From assembly GCA_022448765.1 (NCBI GenBank), contig JAKUTI010000123.1:1-7613 (forward strand): a stretch of DNA of 7,613 bases, written 5' to 3'. This DNA is from Pseudomonadales bacterium (lineage in GTDB: Bacteria; Pseudomonadota; Gammaproteobacteria; Pseudomonadales; Azotimanducaceae). Position 1 is the first letter of the stretch; each line of letters starts with the position of its first letter. A program made the translations under genes and the position numbers. The notes beneath the pieces were generated by a model, which saw only the letters and a list, made by a program, of their open reading frames with translations, did no database searches and was not told where the DNA came from. Positions 1-5,915 of this stretch are shown piece by piece.

Positions 1-402
1 ATCCGCATTCCCGTTAGTGAGTGCGGCCAGTTGATAACGTTGTGAAAGGGCGTTGAGAGTATCTTGAGCACCATCGTAGAACGTAATCGTATTTCGCCAC
101 TGGATAAATACAGCAAAGGCTTCACGCGCTTTGGTATCCGCTTCCGTTTGGCTTAAACCGCACTGCTCGAATGCGAGACGCATCATGTGAATGCGCAACG
201 TCGAAACATCGTGCCGAGTCCGAGGGTTTTCTTCCATCACTCGAGTGCGAAGGGAAGCGACATTTTCCGGGTTCATGTAACTGGCGTAGTTCGGAACGTG
301 GGGTTGTATCCAATTACGCATCTCCTTTTCCGCGCGACGAATGACGGTGTCCACCTGCCATAAGGTGTTGTCCAAATCAAAGGTCACCAAACGGATTGTC
401 AT
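1..402 (-). CDS. yigB: HAD-superfamily hydrolase, YigB-like, N-terminal part (cut by window edge)
   Basis: Only the first 134 residues are visible; the rest lies left of base 1. Motif I of the haloacid dehalogenase superfamily is clear near the N-terminus (FDLDNTLW, nucleophile Asp9 and acid Asp11), a mainly helical cap region follows, and motif II appears at the cut end (ALTNGN, Thr129). The family removes phosphate from small metabolites using Mg2+ in the cytoplasm. E. coli YigB, encoded at the same place after xerC, acts on the riboflavin precursor phosphate and on FMN. The substrate here is inferred from position and resemblance only. The ATG overlaps the xerC stop as ATGA, and a good Shine-Dalgarno, AAGGTG at 407-412, lies four bases before it, so the start is firm. 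It is the last visible gene of the lptM-lysA-dapF-xerC operon. A different HAD phosphatase specificity remains possible. Confidence 0.88.
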   Translation of the reverse strand, partial: MTIRLVTFDLDNTLWQVDTVIRRAEKEMRNWIQPHVPNYASYMNPENVASLRTRVMEENPRTRHDVSTLRIHMMRLAFEQCGLSQTEADTKAREAFAVFIQWRNTITFYDGAQDTLNALSQRYQLAALTNGNAD

Positions 403-1298
403 TTATCACCTTGCTGTTTATCCCGCGCTCGGGGATGAGAAACGTCATAGACCTTGGCCAGGTGTTGGAAGTCGAGATGTGTGTAGATTTGCGTCGTGGA
501 AATATCCGTGTGGCCCAGAAGCTCCTGTACCGCGCGCAGGTCGCCACTCGATTCGAGCAAGTGACTAGCAAAACTGTGTCGCAACAGGTGTGGATGGATG
601 GAGTCAATGCCGAGAGCTTTCACCCCAGCAAGTTTGACGCGGAGCTGAACCGTTCGATGGCTGATACGTTGATCACCCCGGCCGACGAAAACTGGGTCGT
701 CTGGTTTGTGAACAGCTCGAGTGGCCAACCACTCTTTGAGCGCTGTTACTGTATGAGAGCCAAGTGGCACGACTCGAGTCTTACGCCCTTTGCCCAAAAC
801 TCGCGCACTGCGGTTTTCAAGGTCGAGATCCTGAATATCGAGTTGGACAAGCTCAGCGAGGCGAATACCGCTGCCATAAAGTAGTTCGATTAGTGCGCGG
901 TCTCTTTTCTCGATCGGGGTAGCGGGACTTCCCGCCAGTAGTTGGGCGGTTTGATCAGTATCCAGCGCTTGTGGAAGGTTTTTCGCGACTTTGGGGGGAG
1001 TGACACCGTTGGCCGGATTGTTGGCTAAATGGCCTTTTTGTATCAGGTAAACGAAGAAAGAACGCAAGCAAGAGAGGGCTCGCCCGATGGATCGTGGCGA
1101 CATCCCGCGTTGATTTAATCGAGCAATGTGACGCTTGATATCAGCGGGTGTGATCGTGTCGACGGGCGACATCGCATGTACGAGAAAAAAACTCCGAAGG
1201 TCGCGTGAATAAGCTTTTAGCGTGTGAGGGGAAACGCGACGTTCAACCGTCAGATGCTTGAGATAATCTTCCAATAGCAAACTATTGTCGGATGTCAT
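399..1298 (-). CDS. xerC: Tyrosine recombinase XerC
   Basis: This is a site-specific recombinase of 299 residues, the usual XerC length. With XerD it resolves chromosome dimers at the dif site near the terminus, activated by FtsK at the division septum. Residues 1-95 form the N-terminal SAM-like core-binding domain; the catalytic domain follows from about 110. All catalytic residues are present: Arg146 (GSGIRLAEL), Lys170 in the GKGRK beta-hairpin, His237 and Arg240 (HPHLLRHS), His263 (LGHTDIS) and nucleophile Tyr272 (IYTH). XerC rather than XerD is inferred from the dapF-DUF484-xerC-HAD neighbourhood, which is the standard xerC locus. The SD AGAGG (1304-1308) overlaps the TAG stop of the preceding gene and lies five bases before the ATG, favouring translation by ribosomes finishing DUF484. 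The 3' end overlaps the HAD gene by four bases. The protein looks intact. Confidence 0.96.
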   Translation of the reverse strand: MTSDNSLLLEDYLKHLTVERRVSPHTLKAYSRDLRSFFLVHAMSPVDTITPADIKRHIARLNQRGMSPRSIGRALSCLRSFFVYLIQKGHLANNPANGVTPPKVAKNLPQALDTDQTAQLLAGSPATPIEKRDRALIELLYGSGIRLAELVQLDIQDLDLENRSARVLGKGRKTRVVPLGSHTVTALKEWLATRAVHKPDDPVFVGRGDQRISHRTVQLRVKLAGVKALGIDSIHPHLLRHSFASHLLESSGDLRAVQELLGHTDISTTQIYTHLDFQHLAKVYDVSHPRARDKQQGDK

Positions 1299-1306
1299 AC
1301 CAACCT

Positions 1307-1990
1307 CTATTGCATGACCCGATCTAAAGTGCGACTCAAAACGTCGCTGATATATTCGAGAAACAAAGTCCCTTTCTCGGGCACGAAGCGTTGTGGATCG
1401 TCGGAACCAATGACGAGAATTGCTTCAAGGTTACGTAGGCGCACGGGGACAAGGGCGACCGAGCCAGGCTGAGTTAAATCGGAGCCGGCGAACATGGCGC
1501 GGTATTCCGAGGGTCGATAAATTCCACAAATGGGTTCGGGCTGGTTGAACAAGCGCGGGAATGGCGGCTCGTCGTTTGCCGCGACCCCGACAATGTGCTG
1601 GTGTGTCGTTGGTGCGTGCCAGTCACGCACGTAACAAATCCCATGACTCGCATCGAATCCTTCGATCAATCTTGTCGCAAGAACGTTATCCAGACCCTGG
1701 AGGTCGATCGTATCCATCAGGGCTAAGGTTAGCGTGCGTGTCTTGAGGAAAACGTCATCGTTCATACCGGCGTTGTTCAGGAGTTCGTTTAAACGCTTCC
1801 TCAAGTCAATGTTGCGCTCACGCAACAGCGATACCTGACGCTCAACGAGCGACGTTGCTGATCCAGATTCGTGAGGAAGTGCAAGCTTCGAGATCACTTC
1901 GGGATGACGTTCGAAAAATTCGAGCTCGCTTTCCAAGTATGCGACTACCGCGTCGTCGTCCAGAATGGGGCCATCGGGGGTTGCTGTCAT
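1307..1990 (-). CDS. DUF484 family protein (YigA-type, GAF-like)
   Basis: A 227-residue cytoplasmic protein of the DUF484 family, found between dapF and xerC in many gammaproteobacteria; its biochemical role is not established. Residues 12-75 are helical with family-typical stretches: a YLESELEFFERHPEVI helix (18-33), LPH at 38-40, then SLVERQVSLLRERN (47-60), likely a coiled coil. Residues about 80-225 resemble a GAF fold, with CGIY at 155-158, GSVALVPVR at 176-184 and LVIGSDDPQRF at 192-202. I place the start at the ATG at 1988-1990, giving MTATPDGP, because it overlaps the dapF stop as ATGA and immediately precedes the conserved region. An in-frame ATG at 2062 would add 24 residues unlike the family and lie inside dapF. 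The SD is weak, so coupling to dapF translation is likely. The gap to xerC is 8 bases. No transmembrane segment or signal peptide is visible. Confidence 0.9.
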   Translation of the reverse strand: MTATPDGPILDDDAVVAYLESELEFFERHPEVISKLALPHESGSATSLVERQVSLLRERNIDLRKRLNELLNNAGMNDDVFLKTRTLTLALMDTIDLQGLDNVLATRLIEGFDASHGICYVRDWHAPTTHQHIVGVAANDEPPFPRLFNQPEPICGIYRPSEYRAMFAGSDLTQPGSVALVPVRLRNLEAILVIGSDDPQRFVPEKGTLFLEYISDVLSRTLDRVMQ

Positions 1991-2838
1991 GTGCGGAGTT
2001 CGCCGTCGTATACCCAAGTAGCTGGGCCGGTCATTTCGACCATCGAACTGTCGCCCGGCCACATGACGCGTACCTTGCCCCCTGGTAGAGACACTTTGAC
2101 CCGATCATCCAATTTTCCAAGTAGGTGCCCTGCGACCACGCCGGCACAAGCTCCCGTTCCGCAAGCAAGTGTTTCGCCGACGCCACGTTCAAATACGCGA
2201 AGGCGGACAAATTGGCGATCGACGATTTGCATAAACCCGACATTGACGCCCTCGGGGAACCGGTCATTGGTTTGTAGCGCTTGGCCCCACTCCGTGATGG
2301 GGGCATCGTTGATATCGTCGACGATGATCACGGCATGTGGATTTCCCATAGACAATGGTACGAATTCGACATCATGGGTCCCCGTGTTGATCACGTAGTT
2401 GATCGCCGGTTCGTCGGCGATAAAGGGAATTGCGGATGGTTTAGTGCAGGGGACGCCCATGTCCACACGGACAATACTGGTGTATGGGCTTTCTGCGATG
2501 TCGTCGAGGATCGACGTGTGTACGATCCCGCCGAGCGCTTCCATTTGCAGCGATTTCTTGATCGTTAGCCCTACGTGTGAAACGTATTTGGCGATACATC
2601 GAGCGCCGTTACCGCATTGTTGTGCTTCCGTTCCATCAACATTGAAGATTTGATAGCGGAAGTCTGTTTTAGGATTTGACGGCGGATGGACGACGAGAAG
2701 CTGATCGAAACCCACACCGGTCCTTCGATTTCCCCACTTCTGGATGAGTTCCGGTGAGACCTTAAAGTTCTGGGTTACCAGTTCCAAGACCAAGAAGTCA
2801 TTTCCTAATCCATGCATTTTCGTGAATTTAATCTGCAT
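1987..2838 (-). CDS. dapF: Diaminopimelate epimerase
   Basis: Converts LL-diaminopimelate to meso-diaminopimelate, the lysine precursor and a peptidoglycan cross-linking residue, by a cofactor-free two-cysteine mechanism in the cytoplasm. The chosen start gives 283 residues (E. coli has 274). Visible signatures are KMHGLGNDF at the N-terminus, the first catalytic cysteine in QQCGNGARC (Cys75), MGNPH (about 164-168), and the second cysteine in ETLACGTGACAG (Cys226). Both pseudo-symmetric halves are complete. The ATG at 2836-2838 gives MQIKFTKMHGLGNDF, matching the usual family start (E. coli MQFSKMHGLGNDF), and has a purine-rich GGGATGG ahead of it. A GTG at 2857-2859 would add seven residues and overlap the lysA stop as GTGA, so it cannot be excluded. 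The 3' end overlaps DUF484 by four bases. Its neighbour lysA encodes the next reaction of the pathway. Confidence 0.95.
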   Translation of the reverse strand: MQIKFTKMHGLGNDFLVLELVTQNFKVSPELIQKWGNRRTGVGFDQLLVVHPPSNPKTDFRYQIFNVDGTEAQQCGNGARCIAKYVSHVGLTIKKSLQMEALGGIVHTSILDDIAESPYTSIVRVDMGVPCTKPSAIPFIADEPAINYVINTGTHDVEFVPLSMGNPHAVIIVDDINDAPITEWGQALQTNDRFPEGVNVGFMQIVDRQFVRLRVFERGVGETLACGTGACAGVVAGHLLGKLDDRVKVSLPGGKVRVMWPGDSSMVEMTGPATWVYDGELRT

Positions 2839-2855
2839 GGCCCATCCCAATCCGA

Positions 2856-4103
2856 TCACACGATCCGTTCGTGATGTAGAAGATCGCTGACCGATTCTCT
2901 GACACGGATCAGTCGCATATCGTTATTTTGGATCATGACTTCGGCCGACCGCGCCCTCGTATTGTAGTTTGAGGATTGGACGAAACCGTAGGCGCCTGTT
3001 GAAAGTATTGCCAACAAAGAGTCCTCCGACAACGCTAGATCGCGTTCTAATGCGAGGAAGTCGCCAGACTCGCAAACAGGGCCGACGATGTCCCATCGAA
3101 CGGTGTCTGCATTGCTGGGGCCGACTAAACTGACCCCGTGATAGGCTTGATAGAGGGCTGGTCGAATAAGGTCATTCATCGCTGCATCGACGATGGCGTA
3201 ATTCGGTTGGTCAGGGGCGCGCGACGGTTTGAGGTACTCGACGCGAGTCAACAGTAGTCCTGACTCGGCAACTAGATATCGGCCGGGTTCAATCAGCAGT
3301 TCGATGTTGAGCCCTCTCAATTTGTTCGATACTGCCTCGGCGTAGCTCGCTATATCGAGCTCCTCTTCTTGAGCATAGCGAATCCCAAGTCCTCCGCCCA
3401 AGTCGAGGTGTTCTATTTTGATTCCCTGTTCGGACAACGTCTGCTTAAGTCTGATCAGGTGATCAAGCGCTTCGACGAAAGGTTCGGTCTGATTGATTTG
3501 AGAACCGATATGGCAGCCCAACCCTAAGATGTTCATGCTCGTTGATTTGTGCGCATAACGGCACATTTCGACTGCTTCGGGTTCTGCAACACCAAACTTA
3601 TTTTGCTTCAACCCCGTTGAGATATAGGGGTGTGTATTAGCATCGACATCAGGATTCAGCCGGACCGAGACGGGTGCTACTTTGCTTAGGAGAGTGGAGC
3701 GCGATTCAATACGTTCCAATTCTGCTGTGCTTTCCATATTGATGCAGCCGATCCCTGCTTTTAAAGCGAAATCGATTTCTTCCACACTTTTCCCGACACC
3801 CGAAAAGATTGCGCGGGACGGATCAATACCAGCCACAATGAGACGCTCCAGTTCGCCTCCTGAAACGATGTCAAAACTTGCGCCCAGTTTATCCAAATGG
3901 TCAAGTATCGAGAGGTTGCTATTCGCTTTTACGGAATAACAGATTCGATGTCTGATCTGAGTAAGAGCCCCAGCGAGATCGTGGTAACGAGTTTCAATAT
4001 CATTCCAACTGTAGACGTAGGCGGGTGTGCCAAAGCGATCGGCAACCTGGTCTAGTCGTACGCCGTCTAAACAGAGGATTCCATCCGTTCGTTGAAGGGA
4101 CAT
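2856..4103 (-). CDS. lysA: Diaminopimelate decarboxylase
   Basis: Catalyses the last step of lysine synthesis, decarboxylating meso-diaminopimelate to L-lysine with pyridoxal phosphate. The 415-residue length is normal for the family. It is a fold-type III PLP enzyme: Lys59 in YSVKAN forms the Schiff base, GCHIGSQ carries His198, the phosphate-binding glycines are at 237-239 (LDLGGGLG), and EPGR follows at 272-275. In the C-terminal beta domain are GPVCESGD with Cys344, supplied to the partner active site in the dimer, and AYGF with Tyr372. The ATG is preceded by AGGA seven bases upstream and lies two bases after the lptM stop, so the start is well supported. The arrangement lptM-lysA-dapF is typical of Pseudomonas-type gammaproteobacteria; E. 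coli carries lysA elsewhere. The leader before this operon is too short for a lysine riboswitch. Confidence 0.97.
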   Translation of the reverse strand: MSLQRTDGILCLDGVRLDQVADRFGTPAYVYSWNDIETRYHDLAGALTQIRHRICYSVKANSNLSILDHLDKLGASFDIVSGGELERLIVAGIDPSRAIFSGVGKSVEEIDFALKAGIGCINMESTAELERIESRSTLLSKVAPVSVRLNPDVDANTHPYISTGLKQNKFGVAEPEAVEMCRYAHKSTSMNILGLGCHIGSQINQTEPFVEALDHLIRLKQTLSEQGIKIEHLDLGGGLGIRYAQEEELDIASYAEAVSNKLRGLNIELLIEPGRYLVAESGLLLTRVEYLKPSRAPDQPNYAIVDAAMNDLIRPALYQAYHGVSLVGPSNADTVRWDIVGPVCESGDFLALERDLALSEDSLLAILSTGAYGFVQSSNYNTRARSAEVMIQNNDMRLIRVRESVSDLLHHERIV

Positions 4104-4105
4104 AG

Positions 4106-4204
4106 CTATCCTGTAATGACGGTCGTGTCAGGTAAAGTCAACGGTCCTTTCTGGCCGCACGTTGCGACGAATAAGCAGACCGCGGCGATTAAAACAAGCC
4201 GCAT
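4106..4204 (-). CDS. lptM: Very short LPS-translocon lipoprotein LptM (YifL/LppL-like)
   Basis: A 32-codon gene, easily missed. A single early Arg2 is followed by a hydrophobic stretch (residues 3-14) and a lipobox-like VATC with Cys16, then CGQKGPLTLPD, the hallmark of the YifL/LppL family (E. coli CGLKGPLYFP). The mature part would be only 17 residues. In E. coli LptM is an outer-membrane lipoprotein that binds the LptD-LptE translocon and helps LptD form its disulfides. Position supports the call: this gene precedes lysA or dapF in many gammaproteobacteria, and here its TAG ends two bases before the lysA ATG. GGAAG lies six bases before the start. Oddities are Thr at the -1 lipobox position, where Gly, Ala or Ser is usual, Thr in place of the common Tyr after KGPL, and the lack of the longer tail seen in E. 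coli. The function is inferred from the motif and locus. Confidence 0.88.
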   Translation of the reverse strand: MRLVLIAAVCLFVATCGQKGPLTLPDTTVITG

Positions 4205-4228
4205 TTCAAGCTTCCGAAGAAAAAAAGG

Positions 4229-4278
4229 CGCAGGAGTATAGGCACACAGTGGGTGTTTGGCGAGTTTGGTCGCAGGAG
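4229..4278. repeat. Pair of 8-base direct repeats flanking the lptM promoter
   Basis: The octamer CGCAGGAG (plus strand) occurs at 4229-4236 and again at 4271-4278. The start-to-start distance of 42 bases is about four DNA helical turns. The first copy overlaps the candidate -10 element and the second lies upstream of the -35 element, next to the argH stop codon. The placement would suit an operator pair, but two octamers alone are weak evidence and chance is quite possible. Confidence 0.25.
4235..4263 (-). promoter_or_regulatory. Candidate sigma70 promoter of the lptM-lysA-dapF-xerC operon
   Basis: Read on the minus strand, TATACT (4235-4240, five of six matches to the -10 consensus) is separated by 17 bases from TCGCCA (4258-4263, four of six matches to the -35 consensus). 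Transcription would begin near 4228, leaving a leader of about 25 bases before the lptM ATG. It lies in the 75-base gap after argH, which has no visible terminator, so the operon may be read both from here and by read-through from argH. Confidence 0.5.
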
Positions 4279-4279
4279 G

Positions 4280-5662
4280 TCACAGGCTCTCTTTCGCGTT
4301 CTGGATCGCAGCCATCACAGCCTCTGGAGCAGTACCGCCGAGGTGTTTGCGAGCGGCGATTGATCCTTCCAGGGTCAGGCAATCTAGGACATCCGCTTCG
4401 ATCGCGTCAGAAAACTGTTGCAATTGCGAGACCTCGATTTCATGGAGGCTGAGCTCGTTTTCTAGGGCGTGGGCAACTACGCGCCCAACGATCGTATGGG
4501 CATCTCGAAAGGGGACGGCCTTTCGGACGAGGTAATCTGCTAAATCCGTCGCCGTCGCGAAACCCTTTTCGGCCAACGCGCGCATATTTTCGACCTTAGG
4601 TGACATCGCAGCGACAATTTCTCCCATTGCAAAAAGGCAATCTCTAAGTGTATCGGCAGTATCAAATAGCGCTTCTTTGTCTTCTTGGTTATCCCTGTTA
4701 TACGCCAACGGCTGGCCTTTCATTAATACCAGCAAGCTAGAAAGATTCCCGAAGACCCTACCCGTTTTGCCACGCACGAGTTCTGGGATGTCCGGGTTTT
4801 TTTTCTGCGGCATGATGCTTGAACCTGTGCAGAAACTGTCGGGTAACTCGATGAAATCAAACGCGGGCGAATTCCACGAAACGAGTTCTTCACACCAGCG
4901 CGACAAATGCAGCAACGTCATGCTCGCGACAGCGGCAAACTCGATGGCGAAATCACGGTCGCTCACGGCGTCAAGTGAGTTCCGAGCGAGACCCTCGAAT
5001 CCGAGCTTCTCGGCGGTATATTCGCGGTCGATAGGAAAACCCGTTCCTGCTAAAGCAGCACTGCCCAGGGGCGAGACGTTCACGCGGTGACGACACTCAC
5101 GGAATCGCTCTCGATCACGATGCAACATCTCGAACCAAGCTAGGAGGTGGTGGCCGAAGGTGATGGGTTGGGCAACTTGCAGGTGGGTGAAGCCAGGCAT
5201 GATCGTGCGCGCATGGCGTTCGGCCGTAACCAGCAGATGTCTGAGAATGACGGTTTGTTGGGCCGTGATCTGATCGATTTGATCGCGAGTCCAAAGACGC
5301 AAATCGGTGGCAATTTGATCGTTGCGCGAACGGCCGGTATGGAGCTTTTTCCCCGGCTCACCAACAAGTTCGATCAACCGAGCCTCGATGTTCATGTGTA
5401 CATCTTCGAGGATGATCGACCATTGAAAGTCCCCGTTCTCAATTTCCTCGCGAATTTTGTCTAGCCCGTCGGTAATAGCGAGGCATTCTGAATCAGTTAG
5501 AACGCCAATCTTCGAGAGCATCTCTGCGTGCGCCGTGGAACCTAGAATGTCGTACGCGTATAACCGGTGATCGTAATCGACGGATGCAGAAAAACGTTCT
5601 ACGAATTTATCAGTGGGTTCGGAGAAACGACCGCCCCATGGTTTTGTCGGGATTTTGGCCAT
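4280..5662 (-). CDS. argH: Argininosuccinate lyase
   Basis: Cleaves argininosuccinate to arginine and fumarate, the final step of arginine synthesis, as a cytoplasmic homotetramer of the fumarase/aspartase superfamily. The 460-residue length matches the family. The N-terminus has the typical KPWGGRFSEPTD. The three conserved superfamily regions are present: HTGRSRNDQIATD (108-120), GFTHLQVAQP with catalytic His160, and the mobile-loop signature GSSIMPQKKNPD (280-291) with the catalytic serine. The C-terminal region has the usual GTAPEAV near residue 442. The ATG at 5660-5662 is immediately followed by the conserved start and no longer version is plausible. No Shine-Dalgarno is visible; the leader is pyrimidine-rich. 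It is transcribed divergently from hemC and lies 75 bases upstream of lptM on the same strand. I see no ArgR-type ARG box in its promoter region. The gene appears intact. Confidence 0.97.
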   Translation of the reverse strand: MAKIPTKPWGGRFSEPTDKFVERFSASVDYDHRLYAYDILGSTAHAEMLSKIGVLTDSECLAITDGLDKIREEIENGDFQWSIILEDVHMNIEARLIELVGEPGKKLHTGRSRNDQIATDLRLWTRDQIDQITAQQTVILRHLLVTAERHARTIMPGFTHLQVAQPITFGHHLLAWFEMLHRDRERFRECRHRVNVSPLGSAALAGTGFPIDREYTAEKLGFEGLARNSLDAVSDRDFAIEFAAVASMTLLHLSRWCEELVSWNSPAFDFIELPDSFCTGSSIMPQKKNPDIPELVRGKTGRVFGNLSSLLVLMKGQPLAYNRDNQEDKEALFDTADTLRDCLFAMGEIVAAMSPKVENMRALAEKGFATATDLADYLVRKAVPFRDAHTIVGRVVAHALENELSLHEIEVSQLQQFSDAIEADVLDCLTLEGSIAARKHLGGTAPEAVMAAIQNAKESL

Positions 5663-5915
5663 TGCACAAAGCAGGGCTGAGAAGAAGCGAGATTATACCA
5701 ACCTCAGCCTAGCGAAGGTTTTTTCTCTCCGTAGCCAAACCCATGGCGAGAGTGAAGGCTCTGATTTTTTCGTTACTGTTTTCGATGGCACTTTGTAACC
5801 ACGCGTTTCGCTGCATTGTCGAGTAATCTAGGGAACCGAACTGGCTGCAACTTTTTTGGACGAGTGCACCTAGTGGTCAACACATGAGGCTGAACAGATA
5901 CCTCCACCAAGTGCT
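5663..5915. other. Divergent intergenic region between argH and hemC
   Basis: These 253 bases must hold the start signals for argH (left) and hemC (right). The argH promoter is clear at 5692-5700, whereas no convincing hemC promoter was found. Three T6 runs on the plus strand lie at 5719-5724, 5765-5770 and 5852-5857; their spacing does not match helical phasing. A 27-codon open frame with a signal-peptide-like profile lies at 5743-5826 on the plus strand, but it has no ribosome binding site and is treated only as a finding. No RNA gene, rho-independent terminator with a strong stem, or known operator was recognised. Confidence 0.6.
5692..5700 (-). promoter_or_regulatory. Extended -10 promoter of argH
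   Basis: On the minus strand the sequence reads TGGTATAAT, a perfect -10 hexamer (5692-5697) with the TGn extension. No good -35 hexamer lies 16-18 bases upstream; instead there is an A6 tract (5719-5724). That fits an extended -10 promoter, which can work without a strong -35. Transcription would start near 5685, giving a leader of about 23 bases before the argH ATG. The exact start is inferred. Confidence 0.7.

Noticed and set aside
396..884. Open frame of 162 codons on the plus strand opposite xerC
   Set aside because: It lies wholly antisense to xerC, whose catalytic residues are all intact; its protein resembles no family I know and has no ribosome binding site.
1991..2062. Longer start for the DUF484 gene at ATG 2062
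   Set aside because: The extra 24 residues are arginine-rich, unlike the family, and lie inside dapF; the ATGA junction at 1987-1990 is the better start.
1871..2398. Open frame of 175 codons on the plus strand opposite DUF484 and dapF
   Set aside because: It spans two well-identified genes on the other strand and its translation is low-complexity and proline/threonine-rich, typical of a shadow frame.
4205..4279. T7 run on the minus strand (4220-4226) as an argH terminator
   Set aside because: No GC-rich hairpin precedes the run; it more likely belongs to the lptM leader.
4205..4279. Lysine riboswitch ahead of lysA
   Set aside because: The gap is far too short for the large lysine riboswitch and no matching conserved core is visible.
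5698..5724. Terminator-like element: AACCT and AGGTT arms followed by a T run, plus strand
   Set aside because: The stem is only five pairs with an 11-base loop, no plus-strand gene ends there, and it overlaps the argH promoter.
5663..5760. ArgR-binding ARG box upstream of argH
   Set aside because: No pair of TGAAT/ATTCA half-sites is visible in the region.
5749..5770. Second terminator-like element, AGAG and CTCT arms before a T6 run
   Set aside because: A four-pair stem is too weak and there is no transcript known to end here.
5870..5905. Possible hemC promoter, TGGTCA with GATACC 17 bases later
   Set aside because: Only four and three of six matches, and the transcription start would be almost at the hemC ATG.
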